Source: Proteobacteria bacterium ST_bin14 (lineage in GTDB: Bacteria > Pseudomonadota > Alphaproteobacteria > Sphingomonadales > Sphingomonadaceae). Taken from it: DNA of 64,000 bases. Positions within the stretch are counted from its first letter, which is position 1. Each line of letters begins with the position of its first letter. The notes beneath the pieces were generated by a model. It was not told where the DNA came from and did not search any database. It worked only from the letters and a program-made list of their open reading frames with translations. Location of the stretch: NCBI GenBank assembly GCA_002083655.1, contig MSXR01000006.1:239325-303324 (forward strand), given 5' to 3'. This document shows positions 6,948 to 14,148 of the stretch, piece by piece. The translations under genes were made by a program, and so were the position numbers.

Positions 6948-8972
6948 CTATTGATCCAGAAAACTCCGCATTTTCCGGCTGCGGCTTGGGTGCTTCAACT
7001 TCCGCAGCGCCTTTGCCTCAATCTGGCGGATGCGTTCGCGCGTCACGCTGAACTGCTGGCCGACTTCTTCCAGCGTGTGATCGGTGTTCATGCCGATGCC
7101 AAACCGCATCCGCAGCACGCGTTCTTCACGCGGGGTCAGGCTTGCCAGCACGCGCGTCACGGTTTCCTTCAGATTTGCCTGAATGGCCGCATCGACCGGG
7201 ATGACCGCGTTCTTGTCCTCAATAAAGTCGCCCAGATGCGAATCTTCCTCATCGCCAATCGGCGTTTCCAGGGAGATTGGCTCCTTGGCGATTTTCATCA
7301 CCTTGCGCACTTTTTCGAGCGGCATGCTCAGCCGCTCTGCCATTTCCTCCGGCGTCGGCTCGCGGCCCTGTTCGTGCAGGAACTGGCGGCTCGTGCGGAC
7401 CAGCTTGTTGATCGTTTCGATCATGTGCACGGGAATGCGGATCGTCCGCGCCTGATCAGCGATGGAGCGCGTAATCGCCTGCCGGATCCACCACGTCGCA
7501 TAGGTGCTGAATTTGTAGCCGCGGCGATATTCAAACTTATCGACCGCCTTCATCAGGCCAATATTGCCCTCCTGAATCAAATCCAGAAACTGCAGCCCGC
7601 GATTAGTGTATTTCTTGGCGATGGAGATGACGAGGCGCAGGTTCGCCTCAACCATTTCCTTCTTGGCGATGCGTGCCTCGCGCTCGCCCTTTTGCACCAT
7701 GTTGACGATGCGGCGGAATTCACCCAGCGACATGCCGGTTGCCTGGCTGATTTCCGAAATCTCGATGCGAACGCGGTCAACCGCTTCACCCTCATTGGTG
7801 ACGAAAGCGGCCCATTTTTTGTCGAGCTTGACGACGCTGCCCAGAAAGCCCTCATCCAGCTCATTGCCGATATAGCGATCGAGGAAGTCCTTGCGCGGCA
7901 CCTTGTGGCGCTCGGCCAGGCGCAGCATTTGACCGCCCAGCGCGGTCAGGCGGCGGTTAAAGGCGTAAAGCTGATCGACCAGATATTCGATCTTGGCGTT
8001 GTGAAACTGCACGCTTTCAACTTCGGCGGTCAGTTCTTCGCGCAGCTTTTGGTATTTGCGTTCTTCTGCATTGGTCAGTTCGCCGCCAGCGGCCATGGCG
8101 TCGAGCCTGCCGCTCTGCATCTTGGAAAACTTCTTATACAGCGCTGTAATATTGGCGAATTTTTCCAGCGCCTGCGGCTTTAGCTGCTCTTCCATCTGGG
8201 CGAGCGACAGCGTGTTGTCTTCTTCTTCATCGTCCGACGGGCGTGGGGTGCGCCGTTCGGTCATTGAATCTTCTTCCTCGTCGGCGGGCGCTTCTTCTGG
8301 CTCAGCCTCTTCCTTGAACGAAGGGCCGGCGTTTTTCTCAGAAATCTCACCATCGCCCTCTTCGCCATCCTCGGTCAGTGATTCAGGTGCGGGGTCTTTG
8401 GAAAGCATCGCATCAAGATCGATAATCTCGCGCAGCTGCATCGTGCCTTCGTTCAGCGCAGTCGACCAATCGATAATCGCGTTGAACGTGATCGGGCTTT
8501 CGCACAGCCCCAGGATCATCGTGTCGCGCCCCGCCTCAATCCGCTTGGCGATGGCGATTTCGCCCTCACGGCTCAGCAGCTCAACCGCGCCCATTTCGCG
8601 CAGATACATCCGCACGGGATCATCAGTGCGGTCGATAATTTCTTTTTTCTTCTCCAGCGCAGGCGCGCTGTCGCCGGCGGCGTCGACTGATTCGACCTCC
8701 TCCTCGGCGGCTTCCTCATTGTCGGCTTCGTCGCCGGCCTCTTCATTTTCGACGATGTTGATGCCCATCTCGCTCAGCGTCGAAGTGATGTCTTCGATCT
8801 GATCGGAGGTCATGTCCTGCGGCAGCCCCTCGTTGAGCTGGTCATAGGTGATGTAGCCGCGCTTTTTGGCGCGGGTGACCAGCTTCTTGATCGATGCGTC
8901 GTTCAAGTCGATCAGCGGTGCGTCACCGGATTCTGTTGTGTCGGTCACGTCCGCCATAGTCGCCTTCGCCAT
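6948..8972 (-). CDS. rpoD: primary sigma factor RpoD (sigma-70)
   Basis: All sigma-70 regions are visible: a region 1.1-like N terminus (IKKLVTRAKKRGYITYDQLN), an acidic non-conserved insert, region 2 (NLRLVISIAKKYTNRGLQF, TYATWWIRQAITRSI), region 3 and region 4.2 (VTRERIRQIEAKALRKL). The 674-residue length fits alphaproteobacterial RpoD. The ATG at 8972 shares its A with the TGA of dnaG (TGATG), so rpoD is translationally coupled to primase. The dnaG-rpoD pair is the core of the classical macromolecular synthesis operon. Confidence 0.98.
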   Translation of the reverse strand: MAKATMADVTDTTESGDAPLIDLNDASIKKLVTRAKKRGYITYDQLNEGLPQDMTSDQIEDITSTLSEMGINIVENEEAGDEADNEEAAEEEVESVDAAGDSAPALEKKKEIIDRTDDPVRMYLREMGAVELLSREGEIAIAKRIEAGRDTMILGLCESPITFNAIIDWSTALNEGTMQLREIIDLDAMLSKDPAPESLTEDGEEGDGEISEKNAGPSFKEEAEPEEAPADEEEDSMTERRTPRPSDDEEEDNTLSLAQMEEQLKPQALEKFANITALYKKFSKMQSGRLDAMAAGGELTNAEERKYQKLREELTAEVESVQFHNAKIEYLVDQLYAFNRRLTALGGQMLRLAERHKVPRKDFLDRYIGNELDEGFLGSVVKLDKKWAAFVTNEGEAVDRVRIEISEISQATGMSLGEFRRIVNMVQKGEREARIAKKEMVEANLRLVISIAKKYTNRGLQFLDLIQEGNIGLMKAVDKFEYRRGYKFSTYATWWIRQAITRSIADQARTIRIPVHMIETINKLVRTSRQFLHEQGREPTPEEMAERLSMPLEKVRKVMKIAKEPISLETPIGDEEDSHLGDFIEDKNAVIPVDAAIQANLKETVTRVLASLTPREERVLRMRFGIGMNTDHTLEEVGQQFSVTRERIRQIEAKALRKLKHPSRSRKMRSFLDQ

Positions 8973-10861
8973 CAATTGCCCTCGGTATCAAGAGTTCGTG
9001 CGTCTTCGTTTGCTTGGCACAGATTTGCAAGCCGCGCTTCTAATGCGTGGCGTTCCTTAACCAGCGAGACCTGCCGTTCAAAGGCCTCGTCGGAGAAACG
9101 CATGGATAGCGCCGCTGTTGCATCGGCCAGCGCCCCATCCACTTCCGGGCGCGCGACCAAAATCGAAATTGCCTCGCGCAGATCAGCACTTACGCGTGCT
9201 GGTTCTGCATTTTTCTGGGTAAAGCTATATGGTGTCGCGTCCGCACGAAGCAAATCTGTCGCCATTTGATCAAACCCGGATTTCGCCAATATGGTGCGCA
9301 ACCGCGCGCTATCAAGCGCCCCAAGCTCAATCCCGCCTTCCAACGCCACATCAATCACCGCTTCAAACAGCCGCCCAAGCGCCCCGCCTGCGAATCGCAG
9401 CGATCCGAGCATTTCAACATGGCGCGCAATTTCTGCCGGGTGGCGGATCAGCCCGGCCAGCACCGCTTTGGCCAAAATCGGGTCGATGCCGCTCGCCTTT
9501 ACGCCCTGCGCATGGGGGTGATCGCCCCCGGTGGGTGGGGCAGGGCGCCATTTGCCGCCTTTTTGTGCAGTGGTGGGGCGCTGTGGGTTCCATACACGCG
9601 GCGCGGTCGCGAAATGCGCATCGAAACGCCGCCGGAAATCGGTGATATATTCCTGCCGAACACTGGGATCAGCAATCGTCTGCGCCAGGTCGCCAAGGCG
9701 TTTTTTCAGCCCGGCGCGTTCCTCTGGCGTGCCGAGCGGGCCGCTGGCAAGCTCATCGGACCAGAGCCGCTGGACCAGCGGCTGCGTTTCGCCAAGCAGC
9801 GCCTCAAACGCCTGCGGCCCCTTGGCACGGACCAGATCATCCGGGTCTTGCCCCGGCGGCAGCGTTGCAAAGGCCAGGCTGCGGCCCGGCGCGAGCATCG
9901 GCAGCGCGCGGTGTGCCGCGCGGATCGCGGCTTTCTGGCCGGCATTGTCGCCATCAAAGCAGAGGATCGGCACATCGCTGAGCCGCCACAGCCGCTCCAA
10001 CTGCGCTTCGGTCAGCGCGGTGCCCAGCGGCGCGACCGCCTCGCCAAACCCCGCCTGCGCCAGGGCAATGACGTCCATATAGCCTTCGACGACAATCACC
10101 CGGCCCGATTTGCGGGCGGCGGCGGCGGCGCGATCAAGATTGTAGAGCGTGCGACCCTTGTCGAACAACGGCGTGTCGGGCGAGTTGAGATATTTCGGTT
10201 CGCCATCGCCAATCACGCGCCCGCCAAAGGCGATAACGCGACCGCGCGGATCGCGGATCGGGATCATCAGCCGACCCCGGAACCGGTCATAGGGCTCCTT
10301 GTCATCAACCTTGATCAGCAACCCGGCCTCTACCAGCAGCGGGTCGCCATATTCCTTCAATTGCGCCTTCAGCTTGCTGCGTGAATCGGGCGAAAAGCCC
10401 ATGCCGAATGCCCGGGCCGTCTCAGGCGTGATCCCACGCCGCTCCAGCACCGTACGTGCCTCGCCCCCGGCAATCCCCATCAATTGCTCGGTGAACCAGC
10501 GCGCGGCGTCGTCCATCGCTTCATACAGGCCCTTGGCGGCTTCGGCCTTTTCGGCGGCGCGCGGGTCCATCGCGGGCATGTCCATCCCCGCCGTCTGCGC
10601 GAGTTCCTTTACCGCATCGATAAAGGGCAGCCCGCGCTGGTCGGTCATCCAGCGGATGGCATCGCCGTGCGCGCTGCACCCGAAGCAGTGGTAGAATGCC
10701 TTGTCGTCATTGACGTAAAAGCTGGGCGTCTTCTCGTTGTGGAACGGGCAGCACCCCCGAAACTCGCGGCCCGCCTTGGTGAGCTTCACCGTCTTGCCGA
10801 CGAGTGCCGACAACAGGGTGCGCGACCGGAGTTCGTCGAGGAATTGCGGGGTAAGGGTCAC
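8972..10861 (-). CDS. dnaG: DNA primase DnaG
   Basis: The N-terminal CHC2 zinc ribbon is complete (CCPFHNEKTPSF then YHCFGC; ligands C38, H41, C59, C62). The catalytic TOPRIM core follows with VVEGYMDVIAL and FDGDNAGQKAA, and the remaining 200 residues form the DnaB-interacting C-terminal part. It makes RNA primers at the replication fork. The start is GTG, preceded by GGAGG, and it overlaps the stop of the GIY-YIG gene (GTGA), so the small nuclease now controls the translational context of primase. Confidence 0.97.
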   Translation of the reverse strand: MTLTPQFLDELRSRTLLSALVGKTVKLTKAGREFRGCCPFHNEKTPSFYVNDDKAFYHCFGCSAHGDAIRWMTDQRGLPFIDAVKELAQTAGMDMPAMDPRAAEKAEAAKGLYEAMDDAARWFTEQLMGIAGGEARTVLERRGITPETARAFGMGFSPDSRSKLKAQLKEYGDPLLVEAGLLIKVDDKEPYDRFRGRLMIPIRDPRGRVIAFGGRVIGDGEPKYLNSPDTPLFDKGRTLYNLDRAAAAARKSGRVIVVEGYMDVIALAQAGFGEAVAPLGTALTEAQLERLWRLSDVPILCFDGDNAGQKAAIRAAHRALPMLAPGRSLAFATLPPGQDPDDLVRAKGPQAFEALLGETQPLVQRLWSDELASGPLGTPEERAGLKKRLGDLAQTIADPSVRQEYITDFRRRFDAHFATAPRVWNPQRPTTAQKGGKWRPAPPTGGDHPHAQGVKASGIDPILAKAVLAGLIRHPAEIARHVEMLGSLRFAGGALGRLFEAVIDVALEGGIELGALDSARLRTILAKSGFDQMATDLLRADATPYSFTQKNAEPARVSADLREAISILVARPEVDGALADATAALSMRFSDEAFERQVSLVKERHALEARLANLCQANEDARTLDTEGN

Positions 10862-11229
10862 CTGCGCCCCTCCGATTGGCTCGAACTACCTAACCCGTTT
10901 GTCCCGAGCGAAGGCTCTGTCGAGCAAGGCCGAGACATCGAGGGGCGTTCCCCAGGCGGTAACGCCCAATGGGACAGCGCAACCCAGTCGCCCGCTATCA
11001 GCGCTTCCTTCTTCTTGCGCGACCACGGCTTGATTTGACGCTCGGCCTCAAGGGCCTCCAGTCGTGAGGGAAAATCTTGGCTCCAAGCCAAAGCGACTGG
11101 CTGGCGGCGCGCGGTGTAGTCACAGCCACGGCCCACCAGATGTTCGGCAATCCTGCGATCGAGATCGTCAGTGTGGCCAGTGTAGAAACTATCATCGGCA
11201 AATCGCAGGATATAGGCCCAGAACGTCAT
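10858..11229 (-). CDS. GIY-YIG nuclease-domain protein (UPF0213/YhbQ-like) with a repeat-derived C terminus
   Basis: The first 85 residues are a compact GIY-YIG domain: WAYILRFADDSFYTGHTDDLDRR, with the GIY and YIG elements as YIL and YTG, the conserved Arg and a later Glu in ALEAERQIK. The start giving MTFWAYIL is chosen because the fold begins there. Residues about 93-112 (the SRPCSTEPSLGTNG part) are encoded by an A-family palindrome, so the tail is repeat-derived and not part of the domain. It lies between yqeY and dnaG, and its stop overlaps the dnaG GTG. An inverted partner repeat lies just upstream at 11252-11287. Function is unknown; a cassette origin is inferred. Confidence 0.85.
   Translation of the reverse strand: MTFWAYILRFADDSFYTGHTDDLDRRIAEHLVGRGCDYTARRQPVALAWSQDFPSRLEALEAERQIKPWSRKKKEALIAGDWVALSHWALPPGERPSMSRPCSTEPSLGTNGLGSSSQSEGRR
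10894..10951. repeat. A-family repeat (copy A3) inside the GIY-YIG gene
   Basis: The copy consists of CCGTTTGTCCCGAGCGAAG, a 24-base middle and TCGAGGGGCGTTCC. It is in inverse orientation to copy A4 at 11252-11287, so the two bracket the nuclease gene. Confidence 0.75.
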
Positions 11230-11251
11230 TTCGCGGGTTGCAGCATTGCTT

Positions 11252-11287
11252 GGCACGCCCCTCGACTTCGCTCGGGACCAACGGGGA
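11252..11287. repeat. A-family repeat (copy A4) between yqeY and the GIY-YIG gene
   Basis: It reads GGCACGCCCCTCGACTTCGC then TCGGGACCAACGGGG. Its reverse complement matches the two outer blocks of copy A3, making an inverted pair about 300 bases apart. Confidence 0.75.
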
Positions 11288-11320
11288 GGGGGTCGGGCTG
11301 CCGGGGTCTGCGCATCCCAA

Positions 11321-11791
11321 TCACCCAGCCAAAGCCGCCTTCACCAGTCCGCTCGCCTTGCTCATGTCCAGCGTGGTCGCGTGGCGCGCTTTCAGTTCGG
11401 CCATCACGCGGCCCATGTCTTTCATGCCGCCTGCGCCAAGCTCTGCCTTAATCGCTTCGATCGCGGCGGTGGTGTCCGCATCGCTCATTTGTTGCGGCAA
11501 AAACTGTTCAATCACGGCAATTTCGGCACTTTCTGCGTCCGCAAGCTCCAAACGCGCGCCTTTTACGTACATTTCAATCGATTCGCGGCGCTGTTTGATC
11601 ATTTTCTGCAGCACTTCGACCACCAGCACATCGTCATCATCAGGCGCCTTGCCCTCACGCGATTGCGGCGCGCGGGCCTCGATGTCGCGGTTTTTGATCG
11701 CCGATTGCACCAGCCGCAGCGTGGCCGTTCCCGCCTTGTCGCCGCCCTTCATTGCGGTGATGAGCGCGGTTTTGATGGTGTCGCGAATCAT
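11321..11791 (-). CDS. YqeY family protein (GatB/YqeY domain)
   Basis: The 156-residue helical protein starts MIRDTIKTALITAMKGGDK and has the family blocks LRLVQSAIKNRDIEAR, IKQRRESIEMY and EQFLPQQMS, ending in the GatB-tail-like KASGLVKAALAG. The GatB/YqeY tail domain contacts tRNA in the amidotransferase; free-standing YqeY has no settled role. It is commonly found beside dnaG or carA, as here: it heads the minus-strand dnaG operon and is divergent from carA. Confidence 0.93.
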   Translation of the reverse strand: MIRDTIKTALITAMKGGDKAGTATLRLVQSAIKNRDIEARAPQSREGKAPDDDDVLVVEVLQKMIKQRRESIEMYVKGARLELADAESAEIAVIEQFLPQQMSDADTTAAIEAIKAELGAGGMKDMGRVMAELKARHATTLDMSKASGLVKAALAG

Positions 11792-11921
11792 GGTCGAAGT
11801 CCTTTTCGGTAATCCTCACCCCTAGCGCCTCGCGACGGTTTTTAACAGATTGACGCTTGGGCCAATGGCCTATAGCTCCCGAGCCTTAGCGACATCGATG
11901 ACCCAAGGAACGCCCCGCGCA

Positions 11922-13208
11922 ATGGCCGACGCCAAACCCATGCCCCTGCCCGGTGCAAAAGCGCCCACCGCAAAACCGGACGGCGCAACCGGCGTTCTGG
12001 TCCTCGCCAATGGTGACGTGGCATGGGGCAGGGGCTTCGGCGCGGAAGGCGCAGCGGTTGGCGAGGTGTGCTTCCACACCGCCATGACCGGCTATCAGGA
12101 AATCATGACCGACCCCAGCTTTGCCGGGCAGATCATCACCTTCACCTTCCCGCATATCGGCAATGTCGGCGCGAACCCGGACGATATCGAAGCGGATGAT
12201 CCCCACGCGCTGGGCATGATCGTGCGCGAGGATGTGACAAACCCCAGCAATTTCCGCAGCGTGGAGCGGCTCGACGACTGGATGAAAAAGCACGCGCGCA
12301 TCGGCCTGTCGGGAATCGACACGCGGGCGTTGACGCGGCGCATCCGTGGTGGCGGCGCGCCCAACGGCGTCATCGCGCATGCGGCGGACGGCGTGTTCGA
12401 TATCCCCTCGCTGTTGGCGCTGGCGCAGGGCTGGCCGGGGCTGGAGGGCATGGACCTGGCGGTTGATGTGACCACGCAGACGCATTTCGGCTGGGAAGGC
12501 GGCGTGTGGCGGCTGGGGGCAGGGTATGAGGGGCCAGCGCCTGGGGCACGTGCCTCGACTGCGCTCGGCACGAACGGTCCTGCTAATGAGGGCGTCCTTA
12601 ATCCTCCGTTCGTCCCGAGCGCAGTCGAGGGGCGTGCCCAGCAAAACCGCCCCCATGTCGTCGCCATCGATTACGGCGCAAAACGCAACATCTACCGCAA
12701 TCTCACCGCCGCCGGCGCGCGGGTGAGCGTGCTCCCCGCAAATGCGACGTTTGATCAGGTCATGGCGCTGAGCCCCGATGGCATCTTCCTGTCAAACGGC
12801 CCAGGCGACCCCGCCGCGACCGGCGCATACGCCGTCCCCGTCATCCGCCAGCTGCTGGAAACAAACCTGCCGCTATTTGGCATTTGTCTGGGCCATCAAC
12901 TCCTCGCGCTCGCGGTCGGCGGGCAGACCACCAAGATGTTCCAGGGCCACCGCGGCGCCAACCACCCGGTCAAGCGGCTGTCGGATGGCGCGGTCGAGAT
13001 CACCAGCATGAACCACGGCTTTGCGGTGGAACGGGACTCGCTGCCGGCGGGGGTGCGCGAAACGCATGTTTCGCTGTTTGATGGCAGCAACGCGGGGATC
13101 GAGTTGGAAGGCGGGCGGGCGTTTTCGGTGCAATATCACCCGGAAGCGAGCCCGGGACCGCAGGATAGTTTGTATCTGTTTGAGCGGTTTGTGGGGATGA
13201 TGGAATGA
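11922..13208 (+). CDS. carA: carbamoyl-phosphate synthase small subunit, with an in-frame palindromic insert
   Basis: CarA hydrolyses glutamine and feeds ammonia to CarB for arginine and pyrimidine synthesis. The N-terminal domain (GVLVLANGDVAWGRGFGA, MTGYQEIMTDPSF) and the class I glutamine amidotransferase domain are intact: nucleophile FGICLGHQ (Cys about 322), His/Glu in QYHPEASPGP. The start MADAKPMP has an AGGA upstream; earlier in-frame ATGs lack one. Residues about 208-239 (ASTALGTNG to PFVPSAVEG) are encoded by an A-family palindrome and sit in the linker just before VVAIDYGAKRNI, so the frame and both domains survive. The stop overlaps the next gene by 4 bases. Confidence 0.96.
   Translation: MADAKPMPLPGAKAPTAKPDGATGVLVLANGDVAWGRGFGAEGAAVGEVCFHTAMTGYQEIMTDPSFAGQIITFTFPHIGNVGANPDDIEADDPHALGMIVREDVTNPSNFRSVERLDDWMKKHARIGLSGIDTRALTRRIRGGGAPNGVIAHAADGVFDIPSLLALAQGWPGLEGMDLAVDVTTQTHFGWEGGVWRLGAGYEGPAPGARASTALGTNGPANEGVLNPPFVPSAVEGRAQQNRPHVVAIDYGAKRNIYRNLTAAGARVSVLPANATFDQVMALSPDGIFLSNGPGDPAATGAYAVPVIRQLLETNLPLFGICLGHQLLALAVGGQTTKMFQGHRGANHPVKRLSDGAVEITSMNHGFAVERDSLPAGVRETHVSLFDGSNAGIELEGGRAFSVQYHPEASPGPQDSLYLFERFVGMME
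12545..12638. repeat. A-family palindrome inserted in frame in carA (copy A5)
   Basis: The 33-base arms 12545-12577 and 12606-12638 are inverted copies with three mismatches (GGCACG, then CTCGACTGCGCTCGG, then ACGAACGG). The whole unit reads through in the carA frame without a stop. Confidence 0.85.
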
Positions 13209-13549
13209 GCTTCGAAGCGAGCTTGGCCCGCGTTCTCGATCCAGAGGGACTCTACTGGAACTATCCGGGCGACGACAAAGACGACCCTAGTCAGGATCGA
13301 CTGATCGAGGTGCGAATAGACGTACCGAATGATCGAGCATCATCCGCCCAATCGCTTATGAATCAAAATGGCTGGCAGCTTGCGTCGCAACCTGATGAAC
13401 CTTCAGATCCAATCCAGCGCCTGTATTTCAGGAAAGTTCAGTCTTTGCTTCCGCTTGATCGGACAGCGATGCTTACGACTGCTTTGCGAGCCGCTCACGA
13501 CGCAGATGGCAAGTTCTGGTCGTGGCTCGACCGGCCAGAGGACAAATAA
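13205..13549 (+). CDS. small hypothetical protein, possibly RraB-like
   Basis: The 114-residue protein is acidic and soluble. Its order of elements (IEVRIDVPNDRASSAQSL, NGWQLAS, RLYFRKVQSLL, HDADGKFWSWLD) recalls the RraB fold seen at 6488-6808, with a closing aromatic Trp motif, but similarity is faint and the function is unassigned. The ATG overlaps the carA stop (ATGA), so it is coupled to carA. It is followed by the D repeats and DUF559 gene that separate it from carB. Confidence 0.65.
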   Translation: MSFEASLARVLDPEGLYWNYPGDDKDDPSQDRLIEVRIDVPNDRASSAQSLMNQNGWQLASQPDEPSDPIQRLYFRKVQSLLPLDRTAMLTTALRAAHDADGKFWSWLDRPEDK

Positions 13550-13593
13550 TGCCCGAACCCACCGACATCCCCGCCGTCAGTAACAACACGCCT

Positions 13594-13630
13594 CCCTCTC
13601 CCCGGCGGGGAGAGGGCTGGGGTGAGGGGG
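13594..13630. repeat. D-family repeat (copy D1, inverted relative to D2 and D3)
   Basis: It reads CCCTCTCCCCGGCGGGGAGA then GGGCTGGGGTGAGGG, a variant of the reverse complement of the repeat at 13684. Confidence 0.7.
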
Positions 13631-13683
13631 AGCGCGCTCTTGCGCGCGTGGGGGCTGGTTTGGGGCACATCGCTGGCGTCGGA

Positions 13684-13720
13684 CACCCTCACCCAACCCT
13701 CTCCCTCAAGGGAGAGGGCT
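13684..13720. repeat. D-family repeat (copy D2), 37 bases, identical to D3
   Basis: It begins CACCCTCACCCAACC and ends in the small hairpin CTCTCCCTCAAGGGAGAG followed by GGCT. It flanks the DUF559 gene on its 3' side. Confidence 0.9.
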
Positions 13721-13731
13721 TTAGAATTAGG

Positions 13732-14082
13732 TTAGCGGTTTCGCGCGATCAGCAACGCTTGCCTGATTTCCTCCAGCACCCCTTCGGTGTTCGCCAGCAC
13801 ATCGTTGTTCCAGAAGCGGATAACCGTGTAGCCATGCGCTTCGATCAGCGCTGTCCGCGCCGCGTCCGTCAGGCTTTCGGCGTGCTGGCCACCGTCGAGC
13901 TCGATCACCAGCCTTGCCTCGCGGCAAGCGAAGTCGGCCACATGCGGGCCAATCGGGAATTGCGCGACAAACTTCGCCCCCTCGATCTGACGGTTGCGGA
14001 TGCGCGCCCACAGTCGGCGTTCGGCGTCGGTCATCGTTCGGCGCAGTCTGCGCGCGGTGGGCGTCAGTCTCTTCGCAACCAT
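13732..14082 (-). CDS. DUF559 endonuclease-like protein
   Basis: DUF559 proteins have the PD-(D/E)XK nuclease fold related to Vsr mismatch endonucleases. The core is visible: LTPTARRLRRTMTDAERRLW, then RNRQIEGAKFVAQFPIG, VADFACREARLVIELDGGQH and GYTVIRFWNNDVL, with catalytic-type D, E and QH residues in place. The start at 14082 (MVAKRL) is chosen; an ATG at 14103 lies inside the flanking D3 repeat and would add seven repeat-encoded residues. It stands alone on the minus strand inside the carA-carB operon, bracketed by identical 37-base direct repeats. A mobile cassette is inferred. Confidence 0.88.
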   Translation of the reverse strand: MVAKRLTPTARRLRRTMTDAERRLWARIRNRQIEGAKFVAQFPIGPHVADFACREARLVIELDGGQHAESLTDAARTALIEAHGYTVIRFWNNDVLANTEGVLEEIRQALLIARNR

Positions 14083-14090
14083 CGGCGGAT

Positions 14091-14127
14091 CACCCTCACC
14101 CAACCCTCTCCCTCAAGGGAGAGGGCT
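14091..14127. repeat. D-family repeat (copy D3), 37 bases, identical to D2
   Basis: This is a direct repeat of 13684-13720, 407 bases downstream. It overlaps the alternative upstream start of the DUF559 gene and ends 21 bases before carB. Confidence 0.9.
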
Positions 14128-14148
14128 ATTATGGCGGCCTGAACTCCA

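Noticed and set aside
6915..8183. Long plus-strand open frame opposite rpoD
   Set aside because: It is the antisense shadow of rpoD, whose protein is unmistakable; the plus-strand translation has no family pattern.
9266..10384. 372-codon plus-strand frame opposite dnaG
   Set aside because: GC-rich shadow of dnaG with arginine- and glutamine-rich nonsense sequence.
13594..14127. Possible CRISPR array from the repeated CCCTCTCCC units
   Set aside because: Only three copies with irregular spacing, one inverted, around a protein gene; no cas genes.
13522..14142. Plus-strand frame of 206 codons across the D repeats and DUF559 gene
   Set aside because: It is the shadow of the DUF559 gene plus repeat translation.
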